Positions 13,052 through 24,800 of a DNA stretch of 64,000 bases are shown piece by piece. Under the pieces are notes generated by a model. It did no database searches. It saw only the letters and a list, made by a program, of their open reading frames with translations, and was not told where the DNA came from. The stretch is taken from the NCBI RefSeq assembly GCF_004379255.2, contig NC_056038.1, forward strand, positions 28,632,061-28,696,060, read 5' to 3'. The stretch is from Salvia splendens (lineage: Eukaryota > Streptophyta > Magnoliopsida > Lamiales > Lamiaceae). Made by a program: the position numbers and the translations under genes. Positions within the stretch are counted from its first letter, which is position 1, and each line of letters opens with the position of its first letter.

Positions 13052-13086
13052 AATATTATTATTCTATAGTGGATGATAATAATATT
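13052..13086. other. 11-bp perfect inverted repeat in putative U3
   Basis: The arms AATATTATTAT (13,052-13,062) and ATAATAATATT (13,076-13,086) are exact reverse complements around a 13-base loop. The pair lies just over 100 bp upstream of the TATA box. It could form a cruciform or act as a protein site, but AT-rich inverted repeats also arise by chance in such sequence. No function is assigned. Confidence 0.6.
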
Positions 13087-13191
13087 CTATTGGACTTGTA
13101 TTAAATTGGGGTTCAATTTAATTAGTAAAAGTCCAACAGGTTTGGCCCAAGTCCAACCTCCATGGATCTCTAATCTGGCCCATCATAACTC

Positions 13192-13200
13192 TATATAAAG
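13192..13200 (+). promoter_or_regulatory. Putative LTR TATA box
   Basis: TATATAAAG sits in an otherwise moderate-GC stretch rich in GGCCCA and CCAA motifs (13,143-13,182). It lies about 450 bp before the primer binding site, as expected for the U3/R boundary of a plant LTR. Transcription would be expected to start about 25-35 bases downstream, near 13,225. No transcript evidence is available from sequence alone. Confidence 0.65.
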
Positions 13201-13273
13201 GAGACTAAATAGAAGACAAAGAGTGGTGACTTTACTCTTAATTTTCGTGCTCCCCAGTGGGAGTGGACGAAAA

Positions 13274-13295
13274 ATCAGTTTTTGAGAAAACTGAT
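13274..13295 (+). other. 9-bp stem, 4-base loop hairpin in the putative R region
   Basis: ATCAGTTTT (13,274-13,282) and AAAACTGAT (13,287-13,295) pair perfectly around TGAG. If transcription starts near 13,225 this hairpin lies in the first 100 bases of the element RNA and would be present at both RNA ends. Roles in strand transfer or packaging are possible, but nothing in the sequence proves them. Confidence 0.65.
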
Positions 13296-13651
13296 ATTAT
13301 GTCTTCTTTCTAGTCAAGCCTTTTTCGATGATGACAAGCTTTGCCCACCCAAAGGTCATTATCTGAGTTCGGGATACAGATTAGAAGATTCGTGGTTGAG
13401 TACGAAGAACATCACGTGGAGAAGGCGCAAGCAATCGTCGATTCTTTGGAGAATCAGATCGGTAATTCTAAACCGTAGGAATTCATGTTTTAGGTTTAAT
13501 TCCTTTTACATGAATTATGTGTGTTCTTGGATGCAATTCTGTGTTTAACATGTAGTTAATTAATCCCATAATCGGTCAAATAGATCCGTAGATCTGATTT
13601 ATTTGTGAATGCATGACTTCCGCTGTGCAAGGGGCTCCAAACCCCAGCAAT

Positions 13652-13665
13652 TGGTATCAGAGCCA
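13652..13665 (+). other. Primer binding site for initiator tRNA-Met
   Basis: TGGTATCAGAGCCA is the classic plant Ty1-copia primer binding site, complementary to the 3' end of cytosolic initiator tRNA-Met. It follows the LTR CA terminus by two bases. It fixes the element on the + strand and shows that reverse transcription would start here. Its 3' half is also the 5' arm of an 8-bp hairpin (13,656-13,663 with 13,673-13,680). Confidence 0.92.
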
Positions 13666-13680
13666 ATTTTTAGCTCTGAT
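13656..13680 (+). other. Hairpin overlapping the primer binding site
   Basis: ATCAGAGC (13,656-13,663) pairs exactly with GCTCTGAT (13,673-13,680) around a 9-base loop. The left arm is inside the primer site, so this structure competes with tRNA annealing in the element RNA. The pairing is directly visible; an effect on priming is inference. Confidence 0.75.
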
Positions 13681-14363
13681 TATGTGGATTAATTTCATGT
13701 TATGTGAATTGCTTGAATGCATTATTTTCGATACGTGGATGTTGTTTATTTTGTTTAAATGAACGACAAACGACGATGAATGGATTACGTTGTCGGGGAA
13801 AAGGCTCGCGACCGAATCAATTGTGAATCGCATGCTGCGTGTTTTGATTACACATGATTGCTTTTGTTTACCAATTATGTGAAAATAATGATGAGCGAGG
13901 ACTTTATGTTTTATGTAATCATTATTGCATGTTTTGATTAATTGGATATGTGTATGTATATGAATCAATTTTCGATCGATTCCATATCACGTGTGTGCCG
14001 ATTTGTTTTCAAAACATGGCTGTTGTGAGAATCAATTCATGGTTTCTTGGGAGTCAATCATCGCGTCTCAATTTTGAATTGATCACAACCGCACGCCCAC
14101 GGCTGGGAAATATAGCAGCAGCGTGCAGAAACACGCGAGTGCTGTCTTAGCAGCCAAAGACGGATAGAAGAAGAAGCAGCGTCCTTGCGAAACCTCGCGA
14201 GAAGGGCAGTCTGCTAAGGCGGATTTCGGGCAGCAGCGGTGATCCGGCTCGGGGGCGATGGCGCAGCAGCGTTGTCAACGTAGCAACGACGCAGCGCCTG
14301 GTGCATCCTCACGAGCAGAAGGAAAGCAGCGGCTGCGGTTCAGTGGGAGTACGGCGACGCAAG

Positions 14364-14374
14364 ATTAGGGTTTA
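14364..14374. promoter_or_regulatory. Telo-box motif 1
   Basis: ATTAGGGTTTA contains the reverse complement of the plant telo-box AAACCCTAA. In plants this motif is bound by telomere-repeat-binding (TRB) proteins and is found in promoters of ribosomal genes and at Polycomb targets. Here it sits in the GC-rich leader of the retroelement. Function is inference from motif identity. Confidence 0.5.
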
Positions 14375-14449
14375 CCCTATGCGCGACGCTCGCGCAGGTG
14401 GAACCCGCGCGACATCGCATCGTCTCGTTCCGTGACTTCGCTTTCCATG

Positions 14450-14460
14450 ATTAGGGTTTA
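14450..14460. promoter_or_regulatory. Telo-box motif 2
   Basis: This is a second exact ATTAGGGTTTA, 86 bp after the first and at the end of the GC-rich leader. The AT-rich repeat begins directly after it. Two identical 11-mers so close are unlikely by chance, though they could be interstitial telomere-like debris rather than regulatory sites. Confidence 0.5.
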
Positions 14461-15615
14461 CAAATCCTTGGATTCAATTTGGAAAATAATTCAAGATATG
14501 ATTTATATTAAGATTTTAATATATCTTTAAATGGATTCTCTAAAATTTAATTTTAATTAAATTATGGATTAATTGAAATTTATCCTTATTTTATGGATTT
14601 GGATAGATATCCTGATAAATCCTAGATAAACTTGGATAATAACAATTAATTTACTTTCTTTTGTCTTATGGATTTATATAAATTAATTATATGCAAATAA
14701 ATCCTAGCTAGACTAGATAAATAATTAATTACATTGGATTTTATCCTTATTTTATGGATTTAGATATATTTAATTATATCTAGAGAAATCCTAGATAAAT
14801 TTGGATGAATAATTAAATTTATTTCTGTCATATGGATTTAGATAGATTTTATTCTATCTTGTTGAATCCTTGATTGACTACGATAATTATTAATTAAGTT
14901 TATCCATATCTTGTAGATATTGATAGATCTATATCTATCTAGAATATATCTTAGTAGATTTGGATAATTAAAATCCATGTTTATCTTTATCTTGTGGATA
15001 TTTATAGAAGTAATTCTATTTAGAAAATATCCTAGTAGATTTAGATAATTAAATGTATCTCTATCTTATAGATATTGATAGATTTATATCTATCTAGAAT
15101 ATATCTTAGAAGATTTAGATAATTGTTAATCCAGTATTGTAATTATCTTTTGGATTTAAGATAGATTTAGTTCTATCTAGTTAAATCCTAGTTGAATTAA
15201 TAAATATTAATTCTAGTTTATCCTAATTTTATGGACATAAATAGATTTATTTCTATTTAGAAAATATCCTAGATAAATATGCATAAAGATAATACAAGAT
15301 AATCCTAATCTAATTGAATTTTGATAAAGTTAATTTTATCTAGAATAAATCCTGATAGATATGATATATTCTAATTTCTTATTCTAAATAATTTAAGATT
15401 TTCTTAAATCTTAGAGTGATTGGATTTTATCTTATGGATTTGGATAGATTTGTTTCTATCCTGAAATATCCTAGCATGATTTTGATAATGATAATTCAAG
15501 ATCAGTCTTATCTTGAATTTAAGGATTTGATTTTACTTATAAAATCTAGAATAATCCAAAAAAGGATTTAGATAGATTCAACTCTATCTAGATAAATCCT
15601 AAATTAATTTGGATA
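14461..15615. repeat. Degenerate ~80-bp AT-rich tandem repeat
   Basis: The stretch is built of diverged copies of a pattern: CTTATGGATTTAGATAGATT, then TCTATCTAGATAAATCC, then TAGATAAATTTGGATAA. The TTATGGATTT-like landmark falls near 14,591, 14,665, 14,751, 14,831, 14,911, 14,991, 15,065, 15,147, 15,227, 15,316, 15,431, 15,512 and 15,563, mostly 74-89 bp apart. Copies are far more diverged than the 39-bp units, so this tandem repeat looks older or has not been homogenised recently. It holds no gene. Its last copy ends in TTTGGATA, directly joined to the first unit of the right array at 15,616. Confidence 0.8.
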
Positions 15616-18600
15616 GTTGTGGCTGGACAAGGAACTGTTGTGGCTGGACAAGGCACTGTTGTGGTTGGACAAGGACCTGGTGCTGTTGTTGCACCAATTG
15701 TGGTTTGACAAGGACCTGGAGCTGTTGTTGCACTAGTTGTGGCTGGACAGGACCTGAAGCTGTTGTTGCACCAGTTGTGGCTGAACTAGGAGCTGCTGTG
15801 GCTGGACAAGGACCTGGTGCTGTTGTTGCACTAGTTGTGGCTCGACAAGGACCTGGAGCTGTTGTTGCACCAGTTATGGCTGGAGAAGGAGCTGCTGTGG
15901 CTGGACAAAGACCTGGAGCTGTTGTTGCACTAGTTGTGGCTGGACAGGGACCTGGAGCTGTTGATGCACCAGTTGTGGCTGGACAAGGCGCTGCTATGGC
16001 TGAACAAGGAACTGGAGCTGTTGTTGAATTAGTTGTGGCTGAACAAGGAGCTGATGTGGCTGGACAAGGACCTGCAACTTTTGTTGCACCAGTTGGGGCT
16101 GGACAAGGACCTGGAGCTGTTGTTGCACCAGTTGTGGCTGGACAAGGAACTGATGTGGCTGGATAAGGACCAGGAGCTGTTGTTGCACCTGTTGTGACTG
16201 GACAAGGACCTGGAGCTGTTGTTGCACCTGTTGTGGCTGGACAAGGACCAGGAGCTGTTGTTGCACTTGTTGTGGTTGGACAAGGACCTGGAGCTATTGT
16301 TGCACCAGTTGTGGCTGGACAAGGACCTGGAGCTGTTGTTGCACCAGTTGTGGCTGGACAAGGACCTGTTGTGGCTGGACGTGGACCTGGAGCTGTTGTT
16401 GCACCAGTTGTGGCTGAACTAGGAGCTGCTGTGGCTGGACAAGGACCTGGTGCTGTTGTTGCACTAGTTGTGGCTGGACAAGGACCTGGAACTGTTTTTG
16501 CACCAGTTGTGGCTGGACAAGGAGCGGTTGTGGTTGGGCAAGGACTTGGTGCTGTTGTTGCACCAATTGTGGCTGGACAAGGACCTGGAGCTGTTGTTGC
16601 ACTAGTTGTGGCTGGACAAGGAACTGTTGTGGCTGGACAAGGACCTGGAGCTGTTATTGCACCAGTTATGGCTGGACAATGCACTGTTGTGGTTGGACAA
16701 GGACCTGGTGCTGTTGTTGCACCAATTGTGGTTGGATAAGGACCTGGAGCTGTTGTTGCACTAGTTGTGGCTGGACAGGACCTGAAGTTGTTGTTGCACC
16801 AGTTGTGGCTGGACAAGGAGCTGATGTGGCTGGACAAGGACCTGGAGCTGTTGTTGCACCAGTTGTGGCTGGACAAGGACTTGGAGTTGTTGTTGCACCA
16901 GTTGTGGCTGAACTAGGAGCTGCTGTGGTTGGACAAGGACCTGGTGTTGTTGTTGCATTAGTTGTGGCTGGACAAGGACCTGGAGCTGTTGTTGCACCAG
17001 TTGTGGCTGGACAAGGAGCGGTTGTAGCTGGGCAAGGACCTGGTGCTGTTGTTGCACCAGTTGTGGCTGGACAAGGAACTGTTGTGGCTGGACAAGGCGC
17101 TGTTGTGGTTGGACAAGGACCTGGTGCTGTTGTTGCACCAATTGTGGTTGAACAAGGACTTGGAGCAGTTGTTGCACTAGTTGTGGCTGGACAGGACCTG
17201 AAGCTGTTGTTGCACCAGTTGTGGCTGAACTAGGAGCTGCTGTGGCTGGACAAGGACCTGGTGCTGTTGTTGCACTAGTTGTGGCTGGACAAGGACCTGG
17301 GGTTGTTGTTACACCAGTTGTGGCTGGAGAAGGAGCTGTTGTGGCTGGACAAAGGCCTGGAGCTGTTGTTGCACTAGTTGTGGCTGGACAGGGACCTGGA
17401 GCTGTTGATACACCAGTTGTGGCTGGACAAGGCGCTGCTATGGCTGAACAAGGAACTGGAGCTGTTGTTGTATTAGATGTGGCTGGACAAGGAGCTGCTG
17501 TGGCTGGACAAGGACCTGCAACTTTTGTTGCACTAGTAGGGGCTGGACAAGGACCTGGTGCTGTTGTTGCACTAGTTGTGGCTGGACAAGGACCTGGGGT
17601 TGTTGTTGCACCAGTTGTGGCTGGAGAAGGAGCTGCTGTGGCTGGACAAAGGCCTGGAGCTGTTGTTGCACTAGTTGTGGCTGGACAAGGAACTGTTGTG
17701 GCTGGACAAGGAACTGTTGTGGCTGGACAAGGCACTGTTGTGGTTGGACAAGGACCTGGTGCTGTTGTTGCACCAATTGTGGTTTGACAAGGACCTGGAG
17801 CTGTTGTTGCACTAGTTGTGGCTGGACAGGACCTGAAGCTGTTGTTGCACCAGTTGTGGCTGAACTAGGAGCTGCTGTGGCTGGACAAGGACCTGGTGCT
17901 GTTGTTGCACTAGTTGTGGCTCGACAAGGATTTGGAGCTGTTGTTGCACCAGTTATGGCTGGAGAAGGAGCTGCTGTGGCTGGACAAAGACCTGGAGCTG
18001 TTGTTGCACTAGTTGTGGCTGGACAGGGACCTGGAGCTGTTGATGCACCAGTTGTGGCTGGACAAGGCGCTGCTATGGCTGAACAAGGAACTGGAGCTGT
18101 TGTTGAATTAGTTGTGGCTGAACAAGGAGCTGATGTGGCTGGACAAGGACCTGCAACTTTTGTTGCACCAGTTGGGGCTGGACAAGGACCTGGAGCTGTT
18201 GTTGCACCAGTTGTGGCTGGACAAGGAACTGATGTGGCTGGATAAGGACCAGGAGCTGTTGTTGCACCTGTTGTGGCTGGACAAGGACCAGGAGCTGTTG
18301 TTGCACCTGTTGTGGCTGGACAAGGACCAGGAGCTGTTGTTGCACTTGTTGTGGTTGGACAAGGACCTGGAGCTATTGTTGCACCTGTTGTGGCTGGACA
18401 TGGACCTGGAGCTGTTGTTGCACCAGTTGTGGCTGAACTAGAAGCTGCTGTGGCTGGACAAGGACCTGGTGCTGTTGTTGCACTAGTTGTGGCTGGACAA
18501 GGACCTGGAACTGTTTTTGCACCAGTCGTGGCTGAACAAGGAGCGGTTGTGGTTGGGCAAGGACTTGGTGCTGTTGTTGCACCAATTGTGGCTGGACAAG

Positions 18601-18893
18601 GACCTGGAGCTGTTGTTGCACTAGTTGTGGCTGGACAAGGAACTGTTGTGGCTGGACAAGGACCTGGAGCTATTATTGCACCAGTTGTGGCTGGACAATG
18701 CACTGTTGTGGTTGGACAAGGACCTGGTGCTGTTGTTGCACCAATTGTGGTTGGATAAGGACCTGGAGCTGTTGTTGCACTAGTTGTGGCTGGACAGGAC
18801 CTGAAGCTGTTGTTGCACCAGTTGTGGCTGGACAAGGAGCTGATGTGGCTGGACAAGGACCTGGAGCTGTTGTTGCACCAGTTGTGGGTGGAC

Positions 18894-21800
18894 AAGGACT
18901 TGGAGTTGTTGTTGCACCAGTTGTGGCTGAACTAGGAGCTGCTGTGGTTGGACAAGGACCTGGTGTTGTTGTTGCATTAGTTGTGGCTGGACAAGGACCT
19001 GGAGCTGTTGTTGCACCAGATGTGGCTGGACAAGGAGCGGTTGTGGCTGGGCAAGGACCTGGTGCTGTTGTTGCACCAGTTGTGGCTGGACAAGGAACTG
19101 TTGTGGCTGGACAAGGCGCTGTTGTGGTTGGACAAGGACCTGGTGCTGTTGTTGCACCAATTGTGGTTGAACAAGGACTTGGAGCAGTTGTTGCACTAGT
19201 TGTGGCTGGACAGGACCTGAAGCTGTTGTTGCACCAGTTGTGGCTGAACTAGGAGCTGCTGTGGCTGGACAAGGACCTGGTGCTGTTGTTGCACTAGTTG
19301 TGGCTGGACAAGGACCTGGGGTTGTTGTTGCACCAGTTGTGGCTGGAGAAGGAGCTGCTGTGGCTGGACAAAGGCCTGGAGCTGTTGTTGCACTTGTTGT
19401 GGCTGGACAGGGACCTGGAGCTGTTGATGCACCAGTTGTGGCTGGACAAGGCGCTGCTATGGCTGAACAAGGAACTGGAGCTGTTGTTGTATTAGATGTG
19501 GCTGGACAAAGAGCTGCTGTGGCTGGACAAGGACCGGCAACTTTTGTTGCACTAGTAGGGGCTGGACAAGGACCTAGTGCTGTTGTTGCACTAGTTGTGG
19601 CTGGACAAGGACCTGGAGCTGTTGTTGCACCAGTTATGGCTGGAGAAGGAGCTGCTGTGGCTGGACAAAGACCTGGAGCTGTTGTTGCACTAGTTGTGGC
19701 TGGACAGGGACCTGGAGCTGTTGATGCACCAGTTGTGGCTGGACAAGGCGCTGCTATGGCTGAACAAGGAACTGGAGCTGTTGTTGAATTAGTTGTGGCT
19801 GAACAAGGAGCTGATGTGGCTGGACAAGGACCTGCAACTTTTGTTGCACCAGTTGGGGCTGGACAAGGACCTGGAGCTGTTGTTGCACCAGTTGTGGCTG
19901 GACAAGGAACTGATGTGGCTGGATAAGGACCAGGAGCTGTTGTTGCACCTGTTGCGGCTGGACAAGGACCTGGAGCTGTTGTTGCACCTGTTGTGGCTGG
20001 ACAAGGACCAGGAGCTGTTGTTGCACTTGTTGTGGTTGGACAAGGACCTGGAGCTATTGTTGCACCAGTTGTGGCTGGACAAGGACCTGGAGCTGTTGTT
20101 GCACCAGTTGTGGCTGGACAAGGACCTGTTGTGGCTGGACATGGACCTGGAGCTGTTGTTGCACCAGTTGTGGCTGAACTAGGAGCTGCTGTGGCTGGAC
20201 AAGGACCTGGTGCTGTTGTTGCACTAGTTGTGGCTGGACAAGGACCTGGAACTGTTTTTGCCCCAGTCGTGGCTGAACAAGGAGCGGTTGTGGTTGGGCA
20301 AGGACTTGGTGCTGTTGTTGCACCAATTGTGGCTGGACAAGGACCTGGAGCTGTTGTTGCACTAGTTGTGGCTGGACAAGGAACTGTTGTGGCTGGACAA
20401 GGACCTGGAGCTGTTATTGCACCAGTTGTGGCTGGACAATGCACTGTTGTGGTTGGACAAGGACCTGGTGCTATTGTTGCACCAATTGTGGTTGGATAAG
20501 GACCTGGAGCTGTTGTTGCACTAGTTGTGGCTGGACAGGACCTGAAGCTGTTGTTGCACCAGTTGTGGCTGGACAAGGAGCTGATGTGGCTGGACAAGGA
20601 CCTGGAGCTGTTGTTGCACCAGTTGTGGCTGGACAAGGACTTGGAGTTGTTGTTGCACCAGTTGTGGCTGAACTAGGAGCTGCTGTGGTTGGACAAGGAC
20701 CTGGTGTTGTTGTTGCATTAGTTGTGGCTGGACAAGGACCTGGAGCTGTTGTTGCACCAGTTGTGGCTGGACAAGGAGCGGTTGTGGCTGGGCATGGACC
20801 TGGTGCTGTTGTTGCACCAGTTGTGGCTGGACAAGGAACTGTTGTGGCTGGACAAGGCGCTGTTGTGGTTGGACAAGGACCTGGTGCTGTTGTTGCACCA
20901 ATTGTGGTTGAACAAGGACTTGGAGCAGTTGTTGCACTAGTTGTGGCTGGATAGGACCTGAAGCTGTTGTTGCACCAGTTGTGGCTGAACTAGGAGCTGC
21001 TGTGGCTGGACAAGGACCTGGTGCTGTTGTTGCACTAGTTGTGGCTGGACAAGGACCTGGGGTTGTTGTTGCACCAGTTGTGGCTGGAGAAGGAGCTGCT
21101 GTGGCTGGACAAAGGCCTGGAGCTGTTGTTGCACTAGTTGTGGCTGGACAGGGACCTGGAGCTGTTGATGCACCAGTTGTGGCTGGACAAGGCGCTGCTA
21201 TGGCTGAACAAGGAACTGGAGCTGTTGTTGTATTAGATGTGGCTGGACAAGGAGCTGCTGTGGCTGGACAAGGACCTGCAACTTTTGTTGCACTAGTAGG
21301 GGCTGGACAAGGACCTGGTGCTGTTGTTGCACTAGTTGTGGCTGGACAAGGACCTGGGGTTGTTGTTGCACCAGTTGTGGCTGGAGAAGGAGCTGCTGTG
21401 GCTGGACAAAGGCCTGGAGCTGTTGTTGCACTAGTTGTGGCTGGACAGGGACCTGGAGTTGTTGATGCACCAGTTGTGGCTTGACAAGGCGCTGCTATGG
21501 CTGAACAAGGAACTGGAGCTGTTGTTGCACCAGTTGTGGCTGGACAAGGAACTGATGTGGCTGGATAAGGACCAGGAGCTGTTGTTGCACCAGTTGTGGC
21601 TGGACAAGGAGCTGTTGTGGTTGGACAAGGACCTGGAGCTATTGTTGCACCAGTTGTGGCTGGATAAGGACCTGGAGCTGTTGTTGCACTAGTTGTGGCT
21701 GGACAGGACCTGAAGCTGTTGTTGCACCAGTTGTGGCTGGACAAGGAGCTGATGTGGCTGGACAAGGACCTGGAGCTGTTGTTGCACCAGTTGTGGCTGG

Positions 21801-24800
21801 ACAAGGACTTGGAGTTGTTGTTGCACCAGTTGTGGCTGAACTAGGAGCTGCTGTGGTTGGACAAGGACCTGGTGTTGTTGTTGCATTAGTTGTGGCTGGA
21901 CAAGGACCTGGAGCTGTTGTTGCACCAGTTGTGGCTGGACAAGGAGCGGTTGTGGCTGGGCATGGACCTGGTGTTGTTGTTGCACTAGTTGTGGCTGGAC
22001 AAGGAACTGTTGTGGCTGGACAAGGCGCTGTTGTGGTTGGACAAGGACCTGGTGCTGTTGTTGCACCAATTGTGGTTGAACAAGTACTTGGAGCAGTTGT
22101 TGCACTAGTTGTGGCTGGACAGGACCTGAAGCTGTTGTTGCACCAGTTGTGGCTGAACTAGGAGCTGCTGTGGCTGGACAAGGACCTGGTGCTGTTGTTG
22201 CACTAGTTGTAGCTGGACAAGGACCTGGGGTTGTTGTTGCACCAGTTGTGGCTGGAGAAGGAGCTGCTGTGGCTGGACAAAGGCCTGGAGCTGTTGTTGC
22301 ACTAGTTGTGGCTGGACAGGGACCTGGAGCTGTTGATGCACCAGTTGTGGCTGGACAAGGCGCTGCTATGGCTGAACAAGGAACTGGAGCTGTTGTTGTA
22401 TTAGATGTGGCTGGACAAGGAGCTGCTGTGGCTGGACAAGGACCTGCAACTTTTGTTGCACTAGTAGGGGCTGGACAAGGACCTGGTGCTGTTGTTGCAC
22501 TAGTTGTGGCTGGACAAGGACCTGGGGTTGTTGTTGCACCAGTTGTGGCTGGAGAAGGAGCTGCTGTGGCTGGACAAAGGCCTGGAGCTGTTGTTGCACT
22601 AGTTGTGGCTGGACAGGGACCTGGAGTTGTTGATGCACCAGTTGTGGCTTGACAAGGCGCTGCTATGGCTGAACAAGGAACTGGAGCTGTTGTTGCACCA
22701 GTTGTGGCTGGACAAGGAACTGATGTGGCTGGATAAGGACCAGGAGCTGTTGTTGCACCAGTTGTGGCTGGACAAGGAGCTGTTGTGGTTGGACAAGGAC
22801 CTGGAGCTATTGTTGCACCAGTTGTGGCTGGATAAGGACCTGGAGCTGTTGTTGCACCAGTTGTGGCTGGACAAGGACCTGTTGTGGCTGGACAAGGACC
22901 TGGAGCTGTTGTTGCACCAGTTGTGGCTGGACAAGGACCTGTTGTGGCTGGACGTGGACCTGGAGCTGTTGTTGCACCAGTTGTGGCTGAACTAGGAGCT
23001 GCTGTGGCTGGACAAGGACCTGGTGCTGTTGTTGCACTAGTTGTGGCTGGACAAGGACCTGGAACTGTTGTTGCACCAGTTGTGGCTGGACAAGGAGCGG
23101 TTGTGGTTGGGAAAGGACTTGGAGTTGTTGTTGCACCAGTTGTGGCTGAACTAGGAGCTGCTGTGGTTGGACAAGGACCTGGTGTTGTTGTTGCATTAGT
23201 TGTGGCTGGACAAGGACCTGGAGCTGTTGTTGCACCAGATGTGGCTGGACAAGGAGCGGTTGTGGCTGGGCAAGGACCTGGTGCTGTTGTTGCACCAGTT
23301 GTGGCTGGACAAGGAACTGTTGTGGCTGGACAAGGCGCTGTTGTGGTTGGACAAGGACCTGGTGCTGTTGTTGCACCAATTGTGGTTGAACAAGGACTTG
23401 GAGCAGTTGTTGCACTAGTTGTGGCTGGACAGGACCTGAAGCTGTTGTTGCACCAGTTGTGGCTGAACTAGGAGCTGCTGTGGCTGGACAAGGACCTGGT
23501 GCTGTTGTTGCACTAGTTGTGGCTGGACAAGGACCTGGGGTTGTTGTTGCACCAGTTGTGGCTGGAGAAGGAGCTGCTGTGGCTGGACAAAGGCCTGGAG
23601 CTGTTGTTGCACTTGTTGTGGCTGGACAGGGACCTGGAGCTGTTGATGCACCAGTTGTGGCTGGACAAGGCGCTGCTATGGCTGAACAAGGAACTGGAGC
23701 TGTTGTTGTATTAGATGTGGCTGGACAAAGAGCTGCTGTGGCTGGACAAGGACCGGCAACTTTTGTTGCACTAGTAGGGGCTGGACAAGGACCTAGTGCT
23801 GTTGTTGCACTAGTTGTGGCTGGACAAGGACCTGGAGCTGTTGTTGCACCAGTTATGGCTGGAGAAGGAGCTGCTGTGGCTGGACAAAGACCTGGAGCTG
23901 TTGTTGCACTAGTTGTGGCTGGACAGGGACCTGGAGCTGTTGATGCACCAGTTGTGGCTGGACAAGGCGCTGCTATGGCTGAACAAGGAACTGGAGCTGT
24001 TGTTGAATTAGTTGTGGCTGAACAAGGAGCTGATGTGGCTGGACAAGGACCTGCAACTTTTGTTGCACCAGTTGGGGCTGGACAAGGACCTGGAGCTGTT
24101 GTTGCACCAGTTGTGGCTGGACAAGGAACTGATGTGGCTGGATAAGGACCAGGAGCTGTTGTTGCACCTGTTGCGGCTGGACAAGGACCTGGAGCTGTTG
24201 TTGCACCTGTTGTGGCTGGACAAGGACCAGGAGCTGTTGTTGCACTTGTTGTGGTTGGACAAGGACCTGGAGCTATTGTTGCACCAGTTGTGGCTGGACA
24301 AGGACCTGGAGCTGTTGTTGCACCAGTTGTGGCTGGACAAGGACCTGTTGTGGCTGGACATGGACCTGGAGCTGTTGTTGCACCAGTTGTGGCTGAACTA
24401 GGAGCTGCTGTGGCTGGACAAGGACCTGGTGCTGTTGTTGCACTAGTTGTGGCTGGACAAGGACCTGGAACTGTTTTTGCCCCAGTCGTGGCTGAACAAG
24501 GAGCGGTTGTGGTTGGGCAAGGACTTGGTGCTGTTGTTGCACCAATTGTGGCTGGACAAGGACCTGGAGCTGTTGTTGCACTAGTTGTGGCTGGACAAGG
24601 AACTGTTGTGGCTGGACAAGGACCTGGAGCTGTTATTGCACCAGTTGTGGCTGGACAATGCACTGTTGTGGTTGGACAAGGACCTGGTGCTATTGTTGCA
24701 CCAATTGTGGTTGGATAAGGACCTGGAGCTGTTGTTGCACTAGTTGTGGCTGGACAGGACCTGAAGCTGTTGTTGCACCAGTTGTGGCTGGACAAGGAGC

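Larger units (their letters stand above)
12340..13649 (+). repeat. LTR-like region (left boundary uncertain)
   Basis: The right end is well placed: CA at 13,648-13,649, then a two-base spacer and the tRNA primer site. A TATA box at 13,192 would divide U3 from R/U5, leaving about 450 bp of R plus U5. The left end is not fixed. I found no convincing TG preceded by a polypurine tract and no second LTR to compare, so the true start could lie anywhere between about 12,340 and 12,750, with internal 3' sequence to its left. The region is AT-rich with TTAATTAATTAA-like runs. A 62-codon ATG frame at 12,749-12,937 matches nothing I know. Confidence 0.6.
13681..14460 (+). other. Retroelement leader, no gene seen
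   Basis: This stretch follows the primer site. Its first 400 bases are AT-rich and have no codon structure I recognise. From about 14,080 to 14,450 it becomes GC-rich, with many GCAGC motifs (near 14,114, 14,176, 14,231, 14,266, 14,291, 14,326) and several CGCG steps, unlike the CpG-free array on either side. In an intact copia element gag would begin soon after the primer site; no zinc-knuckle or gag-like frame is present. It may be a long untranslated leader or the remnant of captured sequence. Confidence 0.6.
12340..15615 (+). mobile_element. Truncated Ty1-copia-like LTR retroelement fragment
   Basis: This is the only long stretch that is not array. In order it holds an LTR-like region with a TATA box (13,192), a terminal CA at 13,648-13,649, a primer binding site for initiator tRNA-Met at 13,652, a leader of about 0.8 kb and an AT-rich repeat tract. 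Plant Ty1-copia elements use this primer site. No gag, protease, integrase or reverse transcriptase is recognisable in any frame and no second LTR precedes the array on the right, so the piece is either a deletion derivative or a non-autonomous element cut by rearrangement. From memory, the text at about 12,510-12,850 resembles 3'-end/LTR sequence of asterid copia elements; that is unverified. Confidence 0.8.

Noticed and set aside
13282..13548. 88-codon frame across the putative R/U5
   Set aside because: It begins at TTG, not ATG, covers the hairpin and U5, and has no recognisable domain.
13652..13665. A tRNA-Met gene
   Set aside because: Only the bases complementary to the tRNA 3' end are present; there is no cloverleaf, A box or B box, so it is a primer binding site.
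13657..13968. 103-codon frame on the - strand
   Set aside because: It runs against the element's orientation and overlaps the primer binding site; no domain is visible.
13666..15615. Copia gag-pol polyprotein
   Set aside because: I looked for zinc knuckle, protease, integrase and reverse transcriptase motifs after the primer site and saw none in any frame; the sequence is leader and AT-rich repeat.
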